Shown here: piece by piece, positions 45,933 to 60,724 of the stretch | How positions within the stretch are numbered: the stretch's first letter is position 1 | Layout of the letters: every line of letters begins with the position of its first letter | NCBI GenBank assembly: GCA_000499405.2 | Contig: HG738137.1 | Location: 24,141,800 to 24,205,799 of the forward strand | From: Onchocerca volvulus | Lineage: Eukaryota > Nematoda > Chromadorea > Rhabditida > Onchocercidae | DNA: 64,000 nucleotides | Reading direction: 5' to 3' | Notes under the pieces: generated by a model | What the model was told of the DNA's origin: nothing | Databases searched by the model: none | Seen by the model: the letters and a program-made list of their open reading frames with translations, nothing else | Translations under genes and position numbers: made by a program

Positions 45933-48549
45933 CTATAATTATGTCAATTAACATATTATATAATTTTTTAAAATATGATCAAATAAACATTGGACAAAAA
46001 TTATAAAATTAAATTTTGTACCAAAAAGTTAGGAATGCTTGACTTAAAAAGAAAATTGTAAATAAATCTTATAAATTTTAAGTGAAAGAAACGAATTCAC
46101 CAGTCGATCGATTCATAAAAAAAAAAAAAAAAAGAAAAAGGATGAATGAATGAGATGTATAGATTCGGCATCAAAGTCGTTCGAGAAATGAAAATAAAAA
46201 ATAAAGTCAAAATTAATCGAAAAATAAAAATAACAAATAAATTTACATTTGATGTAAATTTCAATCAATTCGAAAGATTATTGTGATATACACAAAAATA
46301 ACAATTTTATACTTGTCCTACATAAGATTTATGTATAACTGGAATGAAATAATCATTGGTGCATTTAATTAATTAGGATGTGATAATTACTTATTGGGCA
46401 TGTAATGCTACGGCAATTAAAATTCAAAATTACTCCCTAATTACTAATTAATTAATATTGAACTACATTTTAGCACTAGTTGTATATATCTTCAGCAAAT
46501 CACTTGACCCAATTTTAACCGAATTCATCTGCAAAAACACAATTTTAATCATAACTAAAAATTCATTCAAAATTTATAATATTTAAATATTCAAATTAAA
46601 TTGATATAAAAAAGAAAGAAAAGTTATCAAATATTACTTATTTTCAAGAATTTTTCAATTCTATCAAATTGTAATGTCATAATTGAAAAAGAGTAATTTT
46701 TTTTTTTTTTTTAATTTGAGAACAAAGATTTTAAAATTAAATTCCACTTGGCAGTCTCCTGTCGCTATTTTTATTTCTCAACTATTTTTATCACTTTCAT
46801 AATCTTAAATTCATTCATCTGGGAATAAAAACTTAACTAATCATGCAATCATTTCATTCATTTATCATTTTTCTTCCATCTTAAATTATCAGCTGAATCA
46901 TTTAAAATATCTAATAGAAAAAATTTCAATGAACGAGAAAGAGAGAAAAAAAAAGGAAAGGAAAGAATTTAAAATTTTGAAAAGATTCAGTTGAAAACAT
47001 TTTTCATTTTGAAAATTAGGACAAAACTTTTTTTCTTTTCCTTGCAATTCTTAAAAAAAGAATTCAAAATTTTGTACAAATGAAGAAAGAAAATAGCGAT
47101 CGTCATCGATTGTCAACCGAACTGTTGCAAATTTTCCATAGTTCCGTATGTATACAAATGTATGTTTATGTATGTGTCAGTAATATATATATATATATAT
47201 ACCTTTGAATTTTTATATTTTGAAAATTTTCTCATTTTCATATCCAAAAAAGTATCATGAAGGAAGAAAGAAGAATTGAAAATAAAATGAATTTTTTTTT
47301 TTTTCGAAAAATTTGATGAGTTAAAAAAAATGGAAATAGAATGGTTTGAATTGATAAAATTGTCGAAAGTACAGAATTTTTATTTTTATTCGTCTTATTC
47401 ATTTGTTCTTTTTTTTTTTTTTTTTGAATTAATAATGAATAATTGAGTGGTAAAAGCAAATTCTTGAAGATGCGAACAGTCAATGTTATGGCAGAAAAGA
47501 AAAGAGAATAATGAAGTATAAAATTCAAATGATGAAATTGAATAAACCTTAGGGACATTTTATTATTAATTTAATCTTTCTATGAAATTAATATTTTTGG
47601 ATTTTATTTTAAATTAGAAGCAAAAAAAAAAGTTTTATTAAAAAAAAATAAGTCAAGTGGGAAAAAGAATATAACATAAATATTAAAATACATCACAAAT
47701 CGTAAATATATGTTCTCATAAAATATTCTCACTCATGATTTTTTTTTTTAAATTTCATCTTTTTTTTAAAACAACTATTATTTCTAACAGATTTTTCAAG
47801 CATCTGTTTACAAATAAACAATTAAAATGTAGAATGGGGAATATAATTTTAAGAATTTATTATTAAAGCTGGTAAGTTTAAAAAATTAACACTTCTTTTT
47901 TTTTTGAAATGTATCAGAAGAAGGAAACTTTAATGACTAAATACTTATAAATTAATATAATAATACTTATATTTGAGATGATAATGTTTATAATTCTCAA
48001 TTATGTATATTTCACATCTTAAAAAATTTATCAAAGATCGATAATGAGAAGATGAGGTGAAGAGAAAAAAAAAAAAAAAACGGTGAAAGATTTGATAAAA
48101 ATAATTTTGCATACTTAACAATTGTAAATGAAGAAAAATCATTAAGTTAAACTTGCAAAACTTCTTACAATATTAAACTAATCGACAGTATAAAGAAAAA
48201 ATCTACTAAAAACGAAAAGTTTCATCCTTTCTTTTTTTGGGGATATGTCTAATTTGCAATGAATTATTATTTTGAAGTTGAAATATTTATGCACCTTTTG
48301 ATGATAAATGTAAAATTATGAAAAGTATGATGATAAATTTGTTGATAAATGAATTGAACAATAAGAAAGGACAGAGAGGAAATGCGACAGAAGAAACGAA
48401 TTAATTGTTGTTTAGATGGAAAGTTGCTGATGAACCATCGATTTGGCGAGAGAATTCATTTCCTATCTTTTCAAATATCCAACTATCAATCAATGATCAC
48501 TAATCACCATTAGCAACCACGCTATTGCCTCTGTTGTTCTTGTTAGCTT

Positions 48550-49200
48550 AATGGACACCTTTATCTATATAAATATCAATTTAATATATACATAAACCAC
48601 GCAACATTCACATAAATCCAAACCTACATACGCCTACGCACACGTTACTTACACCCACGCATATATACTCGTGCCCACACATGCATATATGTATATATTC
48701 ATTTTTACAAACTAATGAGAGAACAGCTTAGTACATATAGTTATCTATATGATTATTTTTAATTTAACTTCTATAAATCTCATATGTATATATAGCTGAT
48801 AGATAAAGCGAGGGGTTATTTTGATAAATTGTGGGCGTGTATATTTCAAAACTGGCTAAAACAAAAAATATGAAAACAACAAAGAGTAGTGTATATAACA
48901 ATAATAAAATTTAGTAATTTTTTAGTTTTACAAGTTAATTTATTTGTAAAAAAAGATATATAAAATATATGAACATATATATATATATATCAAATTAATA
49001 TTCATATACACATAAACGCACATACACCCACACATATATATATATATATCAAATTAATATTCATATACACATAAACGCACATACACCCACATATGTGTCC
49101 CACGCACACCCACACATGTACGCCTACGCAAATCGACGAATGCATTTACACACATAAACACACTCATATATGCATATATTTTTACAAACTAATGAAAAAA
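48550..49200. repeat. CACA/TATA-rich repeat region with an exact 59-bp tandem duplication
   Basis: 48974-49032 is repeated exactly as 49033-49091, each with (at)8 then caaattaatattcat and cacataaacgcacatacacc. Flanking arms at about 48640-48715 and 49110-49195 share cctacgca and atttttacaaactaatgara. This suggests unequal exchange or slippage. Confidence 0.85.
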
Positions 49201-52200
49201 TATATTGACTTCTCTTCTAAGATATCATCAGTAATTTTGCACATTACATAGAAATATGTATTCAAAAAAAAAAAAAAAAAAAAAAGGGAAAATTTCTTAA
49301 ATTTTGTGAAGTTTTTAAGAGAAGAAAGAGACGAATTTCAAGGTTAATGACATTTTCGCTGAAAAAAAAGAAAAAAAAAAGAAAGAAAAAAAGGAAAAAC
49401 AAAATAAATAAAATAATACTTTCACGATTTATTTGAAATGAATGAATGATTTGAACAGTGAATCATAATAATAATGACATCATAGGGTTTCCTGAAAGTA
49501 ATATTAATTTCAATTCGTCTATAAAAATTTGAGAAAAAAACACTTCTATATTTGTTCATTTATTTATTTAATTTATGTACGAATTATGTTGAAGATTTCA
49601 TTTTGATAATGTATAACTATCTAATGATTAATGCTATTAACAAAGTTGGAATATAAAAAACAGAATTGAAATGTATATACAATATTTGAAATATGTTGCA
49701 ATAACTAACAAATATAATTAGGACTGATTGTTTGGTTGTTCTTCAAGTAAAATAAATTTAGATGGAATTAATTTCATATATTTCCTGTATTTATTTAATT
49801 AAATAAAATAAGATCAATGAAAATGATTTCTTATATCATCATGTCAAATAGATATTTATGAAAGATATAAAATATTTTTAATGAATAATAGAACTTTTAA
49901 ACCGATTGATAACAAAGCTATTGCCTAATCGATTGAAATGTCAGTTTCAACAATATTTATGGACTTCGTTGTAGCTAAACAAACTAAATAAACTATTAAA
50001 TTCTCTCACATTTCCAATCATTTAGTTCTATCTACAACATTTTTTTCTCGTTGCATTCTACTAAACTAAGAAATTTAAAAAAAAAAAAGAAAAAATTGGG
50101 AAGAAAAAAAGGATTTAAAAAAAACGAAAAAAAGGATCCCCTATCAAATTATTTGAATAATATAAAAAATTGTCATATCTGTATAGGAATTGAAATTTGC
50201 GTAATTACGATTATTACAAAATAATACTATATTTTGAAATTTCAAAATTAGCAAAATTTCAGAACTAAATTTTAATAAAATTGATGTTAAAATGACTTTA
50301 ATGATTTAGCGAAAGCATTTCTCTTTGATTTAAGCAAAGTTGATTTTTTCTTTTTTAAAATTATTAAACATATATCTGAAAAAATATTTATTAACAGTTG
50401 CTGCTTTTTAAAAATTTTTTCAAAACCATCAACTTTTTGCACGATTTCTAATCATCAAAAATAAAAAAAAAAAAAAAAAAATTGTGAAGAAACGTAAAAT
50501 CAGTCAGCTTATCTATTTATTGTATAATATAAAGGAAGTTGAAAATAATTATTAATACTGCCAGAATCGATGATAATAAAGAATATAATATTTTAATATA
50601 ATATTACTGAAAATTTGTGACATTATGATGTCAACAGAAAACAAATGCGATTAAATGACAAACTTGCAAAGCTGGAAAATAACAAAGATTTTGATGAACA
50701 ATAATATTTTAAATAAATAATCAATTTATCAAAATCTTTACATTATTATACATTTTGTTATACATTAATTATACATATACAGTGTGATCGGATAATATGT
50801 TAGAAAATACATTTATATGAAAATTTTAAAAAATTGGATAATAATCAGTTTTTTAGTTTTGTAATATTCTCTGAAAAATATTACTAAAAATTTATGTAAT
50901 AATAAAATGTTATCAAATGATCTGCAAAAATTTACTAAGCGAATAAATTACATTTGTTAATTAATTTAAATTGTTTTGCTAAATTTTAATTTAGTATTAT
51001 CAGTTGTATGATTGGAATCTAAAGAAGAGGATATAATAAGATAATATCGACTAGTACTAATTATTGCGTCACCAAGTAATTTCGATTGATACTAAACAAG
51101 CGATAACTGGATAATTTCAATAATAATTAAATATGATCGAATGTTATTAATATAATTCAATAATGATACTCATATTAAGTAAGATATGATAAGAATACGA
51201 AATGATTTCGAAAAATATTTGATACAAATATAATGATATAAATGAAAAGTATAATGGAATTTTCCAGTTCATTAAAATCATATTCTAGTTTCAAGCAGAA
51301 ATATAATTTGAAATTTCATAATTTTTGATAAGAAAATAATTATGAAAAAATAATTAGTCATAAAATAATCATCTTTAATAAATTTTGATTAAATTTTTTC
51401 AATTGCATTAATGAAATTTCAAAACTGTAAAATTTATATATATTAAAAATTTACTAAGTGCTTGCCAATATTCTTTATACAAGTTTTTATAGAATTTGGA
51501 ATTATATCATTGCTAGAAATCATCATATGGCATCAATTATTTGAAAAATTTTATTATATTTTGCATTTATATTATTATATTCGCAAATATTTTTCGTGGA
51601 AATATAGCATCAATTTTGAGCTTAGTATATACAATTAATTATAAATAAAGTTTTCAGAAAATATAGTATTAATTATTGACAAGTTGATATCAGTAAAATT
51701 AAATGTTATGCATTCATTTATATCGTTACGAAAAAGAATCGCAAAATAAGCAAACTTCGCAAACTACTATAGTATTCGTATTTTATCATTTTATCATATT
51801 ATAATAAATTATCTGATACAATATAATGAAATACATAGTGATTTATTATTTTATCATTTATATGGCAAATTTTCATATAAACGAAAATAAAATTTACAAA
51901 ATTCTTTTATCAAATGATTTGTGATTTTATCATTTAACTAAACAACAAAAAAAAAATTTGTGATTCAAAATATTATTTTATGCATCATAAAAAAATAAGC
52001 AAACAAAAAAGTAGTTTAATTCAAAAAATTGCAAAAAGTGATATTTTATAAAATAAAAACAAAAAAATTGTTACTTTAAGAGATCAAATCTAAAAAGAAA
52101 AATATTTCGCCCTAAATGGCATGATTTGCTTTACATACTTTTGATGATTTATTCTAATACGAAACATTTGACATTGTTTTTGTAGGATCATCCTCAAATT

Positions 52201-53057
52201 CGGGTCATTTAGGTCATCCTTAAGAAGAATGTGCGTAAAATATACAATCCATTTCATTCAGGTCATCAAGAATATTATAGAAGTGGACATGGAATAATGT
52301 AATGATGATGATGATTGAAGGTGATATGATAATGGCGATAGTGTTGATGATAACGGCAGTAGCATAAATAGTATGGCAAATAACTTGAAAATAAAAAAAT
52401 TGTTATTAAATCGGATTCTAATCAATATTTACTTTTTAAACTTTCGGAAAGTTTAAAACTTTTATGACTATCTGAGATCAGAAATTTTTTTTCTAATAAC
52501 TTGCTGTAATAATAACAAAAGTAATCAAAAAATAAAAGTATGAAAAAGTGCAAAGGTTGATGCCAGCAATGGCATATTAATTAAAATAATGAATATGTTG
52601 GAAGTTTTTAACTATTTAGAAATTATTTCGCATTTGAAATAATAACTATTATTGAAATCTTTAAATATTATCAAAATTCTTATAGAAATTTTAAAATTTT
52701 ATTCCAAAACAAATATGTGCAGTATGAAAACAATAATATGCAGGTAAAATTTCGAACAAAATATGCAAAAAAAAAATCGACAAAAAGTCGAATCAAATAT
52801 CTGATTTTGATGTTATAAATTTAATTCAAAAAAAAGTAGTGATAAAAATTTGATCAAAATTTGATTTTATAAATTTAATGCAATTGATTGACATACGAAT
52901 AGAAGATGAGAGAGGGCGTTTATAAATGTTAACGATAATGAAAATGATTTATTAATAATTTGGACGAAATTCTGGAACTTAAAAAAAAGCGAAAAATTGA
53001 TTGAAAGAAGTAGTATTTTTGACTGACAATAAATGCCATTACTGACAGAATGCAATG

Positions 53058-53095
53058 ATATCAGTAATCATTATTAATAATCAATGATTACTGAT
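53058..53095. repeat. 14-bp inverted repeat
   Basis: tatcagtaatcatt pairs with aatgattactgata around a 10-nt A/T loop. It is a small hairpin. Confidence 0.55.
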
Positions 53096-53214
53096 AATTG
53101 CAAATAATTCATATATATCGAATATATAATTAAATGTGATTAAGTTTTCCAAAAAAAAAAAACGTTATTTAGTCGTGGAACGATTCTACGAGTAAATTAT
53201 CAAAATTTCGCTAA

Positions 53215-53454
53215 TTAAGCATGTATGTACTGATTTACATCCTTTTCGCTTACGTTAAGCTGTTGAAATATTCTATACTTCGATATATCATTTTCACTGC
53301 AGAAAGAAAAAAATATTACCCAAGTCGAGCTTTTTTGTAAAAATCCAATATTTACGCAAACTGTGATTCTTGCCTTCTGTAGACTGAATTTTTCGTCCAA
53401 ATTTTCGCATATAGAATGAAAATTGTTACTTGAATTTAAACGCTTCATAATCAA
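53215..53454 (-). CDS. unrecognised 79-codon open frame
   Basis: An ATG-started frame (MIMKRLNSSNNFHSICENLD) runs 79 codons to TAA. It is less biased than chance A/T frames (Cys, Arg, Gln, Ser present) and contains internal GTAAAT, GTAAGC and TTTCTTTCTGCAG motifs that could be splice sites. I do not recognise the product. It could be an exon of an unknown gene, an old relic or chance. Confidence 0.2.
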   Translation of the reverse strand: MIMKRLNSSNNFHSICENLDEKFSLQKARITVCVNIGFLQKSSTWVIFFSFCSENDISKYRIFQQLNVSEKDVNQYIHA

Positions 53455-56400
53455 TTTTATAACAAACTACTAAAGAGAAATGAATAAGTAAAATAAATAA
53501 ATCCAAGCGAATTAAGTTAATGAATTTAAAAAGTAAATACTTGCAAACGCTTACGATCAAATAACTAATGCTAAAACTGAAATGTGATAATCTGGAAAAA
53601 ATATGGCATGAATTATAGCATAATCTAAAAAAAAAGTAACAGATGAAGCAATAATATCATCGGCAGCAAAAATAAAATAATAGCAACGACAACATTTAAT
53701 GATCAAAAGAAATGATTGAAATTGAAGTATCGTTCGTTTATTATTTCAAAATATTGATAGAAGAAGAGTGTAATGGAATTCAGTTTTTCTTTTCTTTAAG
53801 AAAAAGTTTAGAATTTAAAAAGATTATTGTATGGCAATCGTTGATGAACCATCGATGACCATTGTCTTCACTTGAAGAATAGGAAATATTAGCGATAAAT
53901 TGATTGAATTTAACGATTGATATTATGAATGTATCAGAAGTTTTTATTAAATTCTTTTTTTATTAAATTAAGAAGAAATGATTAGGAACGGCAAATGCTG
54001 AAATGGCGAACGGTAGAAGTAAGAAAAAAGAAATGGAAGAATTTCCAGAAATTTAGAAATTTAAAATTTTTGAAAGCAAATGATCGATATCATAAAGATT
54101 TAGCATTAGGGCTTAAGATATCATGATATTTGTTTGTTGTTGTAAGGTTTTCTTATCTTATCATAAACATCACAAGAATTTGTAATGAACAAAATGTTAT
54201 CCTGTATCTAATAATTGGAAATAATCACATGAATGTACTTCATTATTAGGATTAATAATTAATGACTGAAATTCTATTATGTTTAATAATTTCAACTATT
54301 TAAAAGTAATGAAATATTTTTAGAATTAAAAATGAAAAGAACAAAATTTAAGGAATAAATTTATTTTGTTTTAAGCTTAGAAACAGTGGAAGCTGAGACA
54401 AATTTGAAATAATGTCAAACAAGAGACGATGATGAAAAAAATATGCTACCAGAAGGAGAAAAAAAAGATGAAAAATGAGAATAAAAAAGATTGGCAAATG
54501 AAAATTTCTCGATTCTCTTCTTGCACTTTATCCGCAAACTTTTATTTTTCCAGTTTAGTTAATTCTTGAATTTAATGATTTTTTCGAAATTTTTAAAGAA
54601 TTTCAAAAATAAACAGTGAAAAGTGTCTAGTTATTAGAAAAATAAAGAATGGAAAACATAACGAAAAATTTCACGTTTATGAAAACTTTTAATCATTTCT
54701 ATTTGCAGCAGTTAAATATAGTTAAAATTGAAGTTTACGAAAAATAAGAAAATTGTATTTAATATTTTTTAATTGTGACAAATAAATCCAAAAATTTTTA
54801 ACTTAAAATTTTAATTTTGCGCCATTTGTATTTTTTTTTAAACTTTATTATACTTTATTAATCAAATTCAATCTCAATTTCAGTTTCGCTTTTATATGTG
54901 AAAAAATTTATCGAATAATTGTGAATGATTGGACTGATAAAATTATTTCTTGGTAAGACTGATAAATTTTGGAAAACAACTTTTAAACTGAGAAACATTT
55001 CAAAAATTAAAATTCAAAAAAATCAGAATTCGAAAAAATCATTCAAATTTTAGCATTTTCAATTTATATATGCAAGTTTCAATTGCGAAAAACAATATTA
55101 GTAATAGTTATTAAAGTGATAGTATTTGCCATGATGGGAATTGATACATAAGCAATTAATTAATTTTTTAATATTGGTCGGAGTTTCGTTCAATGCAAAA
55201 ATAAATATTTAATTTGAAAAATTGATGAGAATATCTCTTAGGAGAAAGTAGCAGTTATTAATATTTATTGATATAAAAAGGCATCAACTAAAAAAAAGGT
55301 CTAAAATTAGAAGAATATTGTTTAAAATGATGGAAAGAAATTGGCTAAAATAACGAATAAAATAAAACAGAAAATTAAATTAGGAAAAAAACCGGATTGT
55401 GCTGTAAAATGTTAGTAATTTAATATCGAAATTTTAATTAGATTTTTTTTTTTTTCAAGAAAGCAATGTAAACTGATAGTTTATGCAAAAACGTTTAAAA
55501 TTTCAAAATATTTAATTATTATTATGAAAAATTTACAAGAAAGAGCATAAGACTGGTTAAATGATATAGTAAAAAAAAATTTCTTATAGCTAGAAACTTG
55601 GTTATAATTTTAAGACAAGGCTTGATTTGAGCCCATTATTAGGCTAAGTTTCAACAAAGATTTCAATTCATTTTCGTTTTTTATTGATTTTCTAAGCTAT
55701 AATTGTTGTAGAAAAAAAATTTTTTTTTTCATTCATTTGATTCAAAATTTTCGCACTTTTCGTGCTTTCACAATGGGAAGAGGAAAATTAAAATGAATGA
55801 AATAAAATTTCATGCCAAGAAAAAATACATCTGATTAAAAGTTAATCTTAATATACCGAAAATTTTATCTGAATATAATACAATGATAATTGTATTATGT
55901 TGAATACAATGATAACTTTATTATTTTCAACAATTAGTAAAAAACTGTTAATTACTTTTTTTATTTGCTTGCGTTACGAGCAAATTTGTTGCACTTAATT
56001 AAAATTGGAACTAATTTTTCTACTAATAATCAAAATAATTTTCGCTTTATTCATTCGTACATTGTAATATTTATGTCATATTTTTTATTTCTAAGAATTG
56101 TTGAATAAATTAATGAATAATTATTTGTGTAAATAAGTGAAAAATAAACATACCGAGCTAAATGATAATGAAGTAATTGAGCAAATAACAACAAAAAAAA
56201 AAAAACAAAAAAAAAAGAAAGAAAAAAGAAAAGATTAAGAAATCGTTTAATCTGACAAATGCTATCATTCTATAAAAAATTAAAAATAAAAAAAAATTCG
56301 CATTTCCAATACTTTTTATTTTAGCAAATAGTTTTTATTTTTTGCTAACAAGTGAAAAGACAAATAGACAAATAAATACCTCTATGCAAATAGGATGAGG

Positions 56401-57452
56401 AAGGGAAGGAAGGATAGAATTAGTTTAAATGATGAATTGAAATTTGAAGTATAAATATTTGGCATTTAATTGATTTTGGTACAATATACTTTTGGGATAA
56501 AAACAAAAAGTAAACAATTTTTTAAACAAAACAAACGAATATGAAATACTATTTCAACAATAATCTATTTGGTATTTTCAAACTAATTGAAATAATTTTG
56601 AACGATTTAGCAAATTGATTACTTTTAAAAGATTATCTTTAAGAGATTATCTTAAATTTTAATATGAAAAATCGTTACTTCTATTATTAAAATTTCTTCG
56701 AATTTTATCAGTAATATTGACCAATATATGTTTGTAATAAATAAAGCAATAGCATTAGATATATTTCAATCACTATATGATATAGAATTTTACAGGTATT
56801 CTTTTGTACTTTAAATCTTAAGTAAATGAACATTTAGTTAAGCTGTCAACAAAAATAATAATATTTTTATGAACAAACGAATTACATTAAACAATAAATT
56901 TTCCTACCAATTTATTAAAATTATTCATTTATAGCAACTATATCTGTTCAATATCGAATGAATTTTTCAAATTTCATATATAAATTTTCATGAAATGTCA
57001 GATTTAAAAACAGAATGCAAAAAAATAAGCAAATTTAAGTAACCTAAAGATTTAGAAAATTAAAAAATTTGCTGGTAAAAAAAAAAAACCGACAGTAACT
57101 CGATTAATAAGTTAGTTGAATTTACTGTTTTTTTTTTGTAAAACCAGAATACATCGAAATCATCCAATTAGATAAAATCAAATTTTACAAACTCAATATT
57201 TTGTTAAGATTTCAATCAATTTTTGGAATAAGATCATGCATACAGTATAAAATTTTCTAATTTATATCAAATGATGATTATTTCATTATCATTTCTTTAG
57301 GTCTGATAGTTTAAGAATCAGTTTGATAAATATCGCTATTTAATAATATATTTCTGTAGTATGATAATGTAAGACTTAATGAATCATTTAAAATCAAAGA
57401 AATGGAATTTAAAAACAAAAGAAATGAAATGAATTTAATTTCAAAAAAGAAC

Positions 57453-57647
57453 TTATTGTGATATCGTGTTTTTGTGATATTGTGATATCGTACGCTTCTC
57501 GATACTAAGTGACTCGGATTCCATGGATTGTGACAAATAGTGCCATGACATCAGACTCTGTTGAAGTGCCATCATCAATTTGGCTATTGTTGTTATCACT
57601 TCGAATTCTTGATATGAAAATTGATAATTAATCACAATTATAGCCAC
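57453..57647 (-). other. exon-like island with two competing frames
   Basis: On the minus strand one frame is open for 64 codons (AKLMMALQQSLMSWHYLSQS within). A second reads SDNNNSQIDDGTSTESDVMA then LFVTIHGIR and ends before GTCACT. Both look more protein-like than neighbouring DNA; only one can be real. A possible 5' exon of the downstream gene, or a relic. Confidence 0.25.
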
Positions 57648-58399
57648 TAATCAAATAAAACATATCTTAACAGTAAAGTATTAATATACGGGATAGTGGT
57701 AATTAGCAGCATTCAAATGATAGTAGGAAGAAAGGATGAAAAAAACGAAAAAGAGAACTTATTTAAATTAATCAATAATCAAAGAATTAAGTTTGATTAA
57801 TGGTTAAGCTTAATTTGATTAATGATTAGATAACATAAAATAATTTCTTCAAATAATTTACAATAAGTTCATACTTCTTTTCTTTCATCCTCTAAATTTT
57901 TTAACAATTTCAGAGATTATTTAGCAAAATATTTTACCCGTTTTGGAAAATATTTGGCGTAAACTATTACTATGAGAAGAATTAGAATGGTTTAAAAAAT
58001 TTTCGTATATTAATTCGGAAAAATTTAATTTAAATCAAAAAATCTGCAATATTTCATCAAATTTAATCAATCTTACGGCGCCAAAACAGTAATAACAATC
58101 GAATAATGCAAAAAAAAAGTGAAAAAAAATTTCTAAAAATCTGAAACAAATTGGACATAATATCGACAAATGTTGCCGATAATCAAGATAATTTCGCTAT
58201 TCGGAACGAAAAATTTCTTTTTTTGTTAAACGAAATAATATTTTGTTATATTACAATCAGAGTATTAGAGGGAAAAGAAATATTGCAAGCTAAACTACAA
58301 AGCTATTTTTTAATATTTCTAATAATATATATTCTTAAAATTGAAGAGAAAAAAAGGAAGAGAAAATTTTGCTTAAAACTTAAATTTTTTAATAAGAAT

Positions 58400-58510
58400 T
58401 GTTAACTTTAAGTTGTTAACTTAAACTTGAACTTTGTTAGCTGCTAACTTCACCGTTAACTTAATCTTCAATTTTAAACATTAATTTGTTAACTTAAACT
58501 TTACTCACAG
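58400..58510. repeat. GTTAACTT-type short repeats
   Basis: gttaactt or gttagct units recur about six times within 110 bp. No function is evident. Confidence 0.5.
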
Positions 58511-59584
58511 TAAGATCTTTTATGGCATTAAAATAAATTTGGCTTAAATTTTGCTTACAATGTGATAGTCTGCAGTATAAAAACTAATATTTTGCATTTT
58601 AATATATTTGACTAAAAATAGAAATTGAATACATCAAACATATTTCGTATATATTTTATTATACTTCCACATATATTCAATAAGAAATGCTGGTTTTTTC
58701 ATGTGTGATAATGTCTTTGTATTCTGTATTCTTAGATATTCATGCCAATGGAAAATTAAAATCTTACCAAAATGTTTTCTAACTTCAAAAATTAAACAAT
58801 TAATTAAAATCCGGAAAGCAGTTCTTTTTTTCAGATATTCAACTAAAATGTGTTGATTTAATACTCATAATCATCCACATATATTTGATATTTCCGGAGC
58901 AATTAATTCAAAAGTTACACTATTAAACTAACTAACTTTTCGATGATCATTAACATTTCTCCTATAATTAATTATCACTGCATGAAATTAAAATCAGTTT
59001 ATAGACTATTGAATAGCTGAGACATCGCTATACGAAATTTCATAAAATTTTTGGTAAAGATAGATAGAAATATAAAAATTTTATTCTACAGCTGGTAAAA
59101 CCATCCTTATAAACCAAATACATTATATACTTCTGCGTAGCTTTGTCTGCCTATTTGTAAACTTTCTTTTTGCATAAAATTTGCCAAAATATTTGTTCAA
59201 TTGTAAACATTCTTTTCTGCACATTAACTATCCATTCAAAAAAACGTTTTTTAAAAGAAAAAATGGGGGAAGGAAGAAAAAGCTTTAATTGAAAAAAAAA
59301 AAGAAATAACTTGAATAATCATAACGCTTTTTTTTTAATTGGAAAAAGAAGTATTCAAAAGTATTCAAATATTTTAATACAAAAGTAATGTGAATTTTAT
59401 TTGATTTTTAAACTTTCAACAAACTAAAAAAAATGAAATGGATTTAGTGACTAATTAAACAAGTAATAAGACTTCCGAATTCTATGAAATAGATTCATTT
59501 TAAAATTAAGTAATGCAAACTTTCTAGTTTTCATTGAATCGATTATAACTGCATTTACTGTTTTCCTGAGCCTTACTGTTTCAT

Positions 59585-59710
59585 ATGGGGATATATATTT
59601 GTGCTGTATTAAATTGGCTCGGCAAACATTTCTTGCATCACATTCGTGGTCATTTGGCTTGTCTGTACCAACCTAATCTGCGAGTGTTTGGAATTGCGGG
59701 GTTTAATTAA
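59585..59710 (+). other. 41-codon open frame in a G+C-richer island
   Basis: ATG at 59585 to TAA at 59710 encodes a peptide containing WLGKHFLHHIRGHLACLYQP. The island is compositionally distinct and not low-complexity. The product is unrecognised and splice sites are unclear. Downstream TGCGGTCAAATTTGAACCGTA (59738-59758) is an imperfect palindrome, so a structured RNA or element relic is also possible. Confidence 0.2.
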
Positions 59711-60636
59711 GCACTAAATTCGAGTGATTTTTGTATTTGCGGTCAAATTTGAACCGTAGATTAGTGGAATAGTTGGCAATGCCAGTAGATACTTGGCCAA
59801 GAAATTGCAAATCTAATTAGGCAAATTTTAACTGCACAATCTAGTTATGCAAATTTTAAAAATAAGATGAAAGGCTTAAAAATGATGGAAATAGTAATTG
59901 CTGAGAGGATATTGATCATAATTATAATTGAGAGCAGTTATTAAGCTGATTCTTTTTGCAACTGCAAGAGAAGTTAGCGACGAATTCATCGTCGATTATT
60001 TTTAAGTTCATTGGTGTATAAAGCAAATCCAATAGATTAAAAACTTTATAAATCATTTATTTTCGTTGTACTTATCCGAAAGCTTTTTTGTATCCACTAG
60101 CTGTTGACCAAAAATTTTTATTTTATAAATTTATGATAGCTATAATAACTCGAAATTCATAGTTCAGAAATGCAATTATTTTTTGCATCGATCTACTATA
60201 ATGGTCTATAAAAAATCAAAAATTAATCATTGATGCATATTCATGAATATTATTCAAGTATATAAATAGTTCCAAAAAATTTTCTCAATATTTTCTTTGT
60301 TAAAATATGAAATCTTTTTGGAAAGGATTTTAGCTATGTTTCAAAATAATATTAAAATTAATATATTAAATACAAGAAGTTTGTAATTGAATATAGTGTT
60401 GAGATTTTACCCAGTAGTTAGTAGCTGGGATTGAAAATTAAACAAAATCAAATTTGAAATCAAAATACGGCAGCAAATCCAATATGCAATCACCCATCGA
60501 TATTTGATCACAGAATTAAATCATCATAAATTTAAGGAGCAAGAATGCCATTAATAGATTTCTGAAAATCCAGTTATTTGTAAAAATTGAATATACCACC
60601 GTTGATCTCTATTCCCATTAATTGTTCAGATCTTAC

Positions 60637-60724
60637 TTTCAAATAGTTTTGCCACACTTTCAATTTGCTTCCAGTTAACCGGATCCAGATTACTATTGTG
60701 GCAATCAAACGATAAAAAGAACAT
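60637..60724 (-). CDS. candidate distal first exon (weak)
   Basis: An AACCTAG acceptor-like site and 5' leader precede ATG at 60724. The frame MFFLSFDCHN, then NLDPVNWKQIESVAKLFE, ends at a good donor GTAAGA in phase 1, which could join exon 2 to give Lys. A competing frame through the same DNA (LKVWQNYLKVRSEQLMGIEI) is open for 54 codons, so the assignment is uncertain. Confidence 0.3.

Noticed and set aside
59699..59730. Similarity to nematode spliced-leader start (GGTTTAATTA)
   Set aside because: Only the first ten bases match; the rest of the leader, donor and Sm site are absent.
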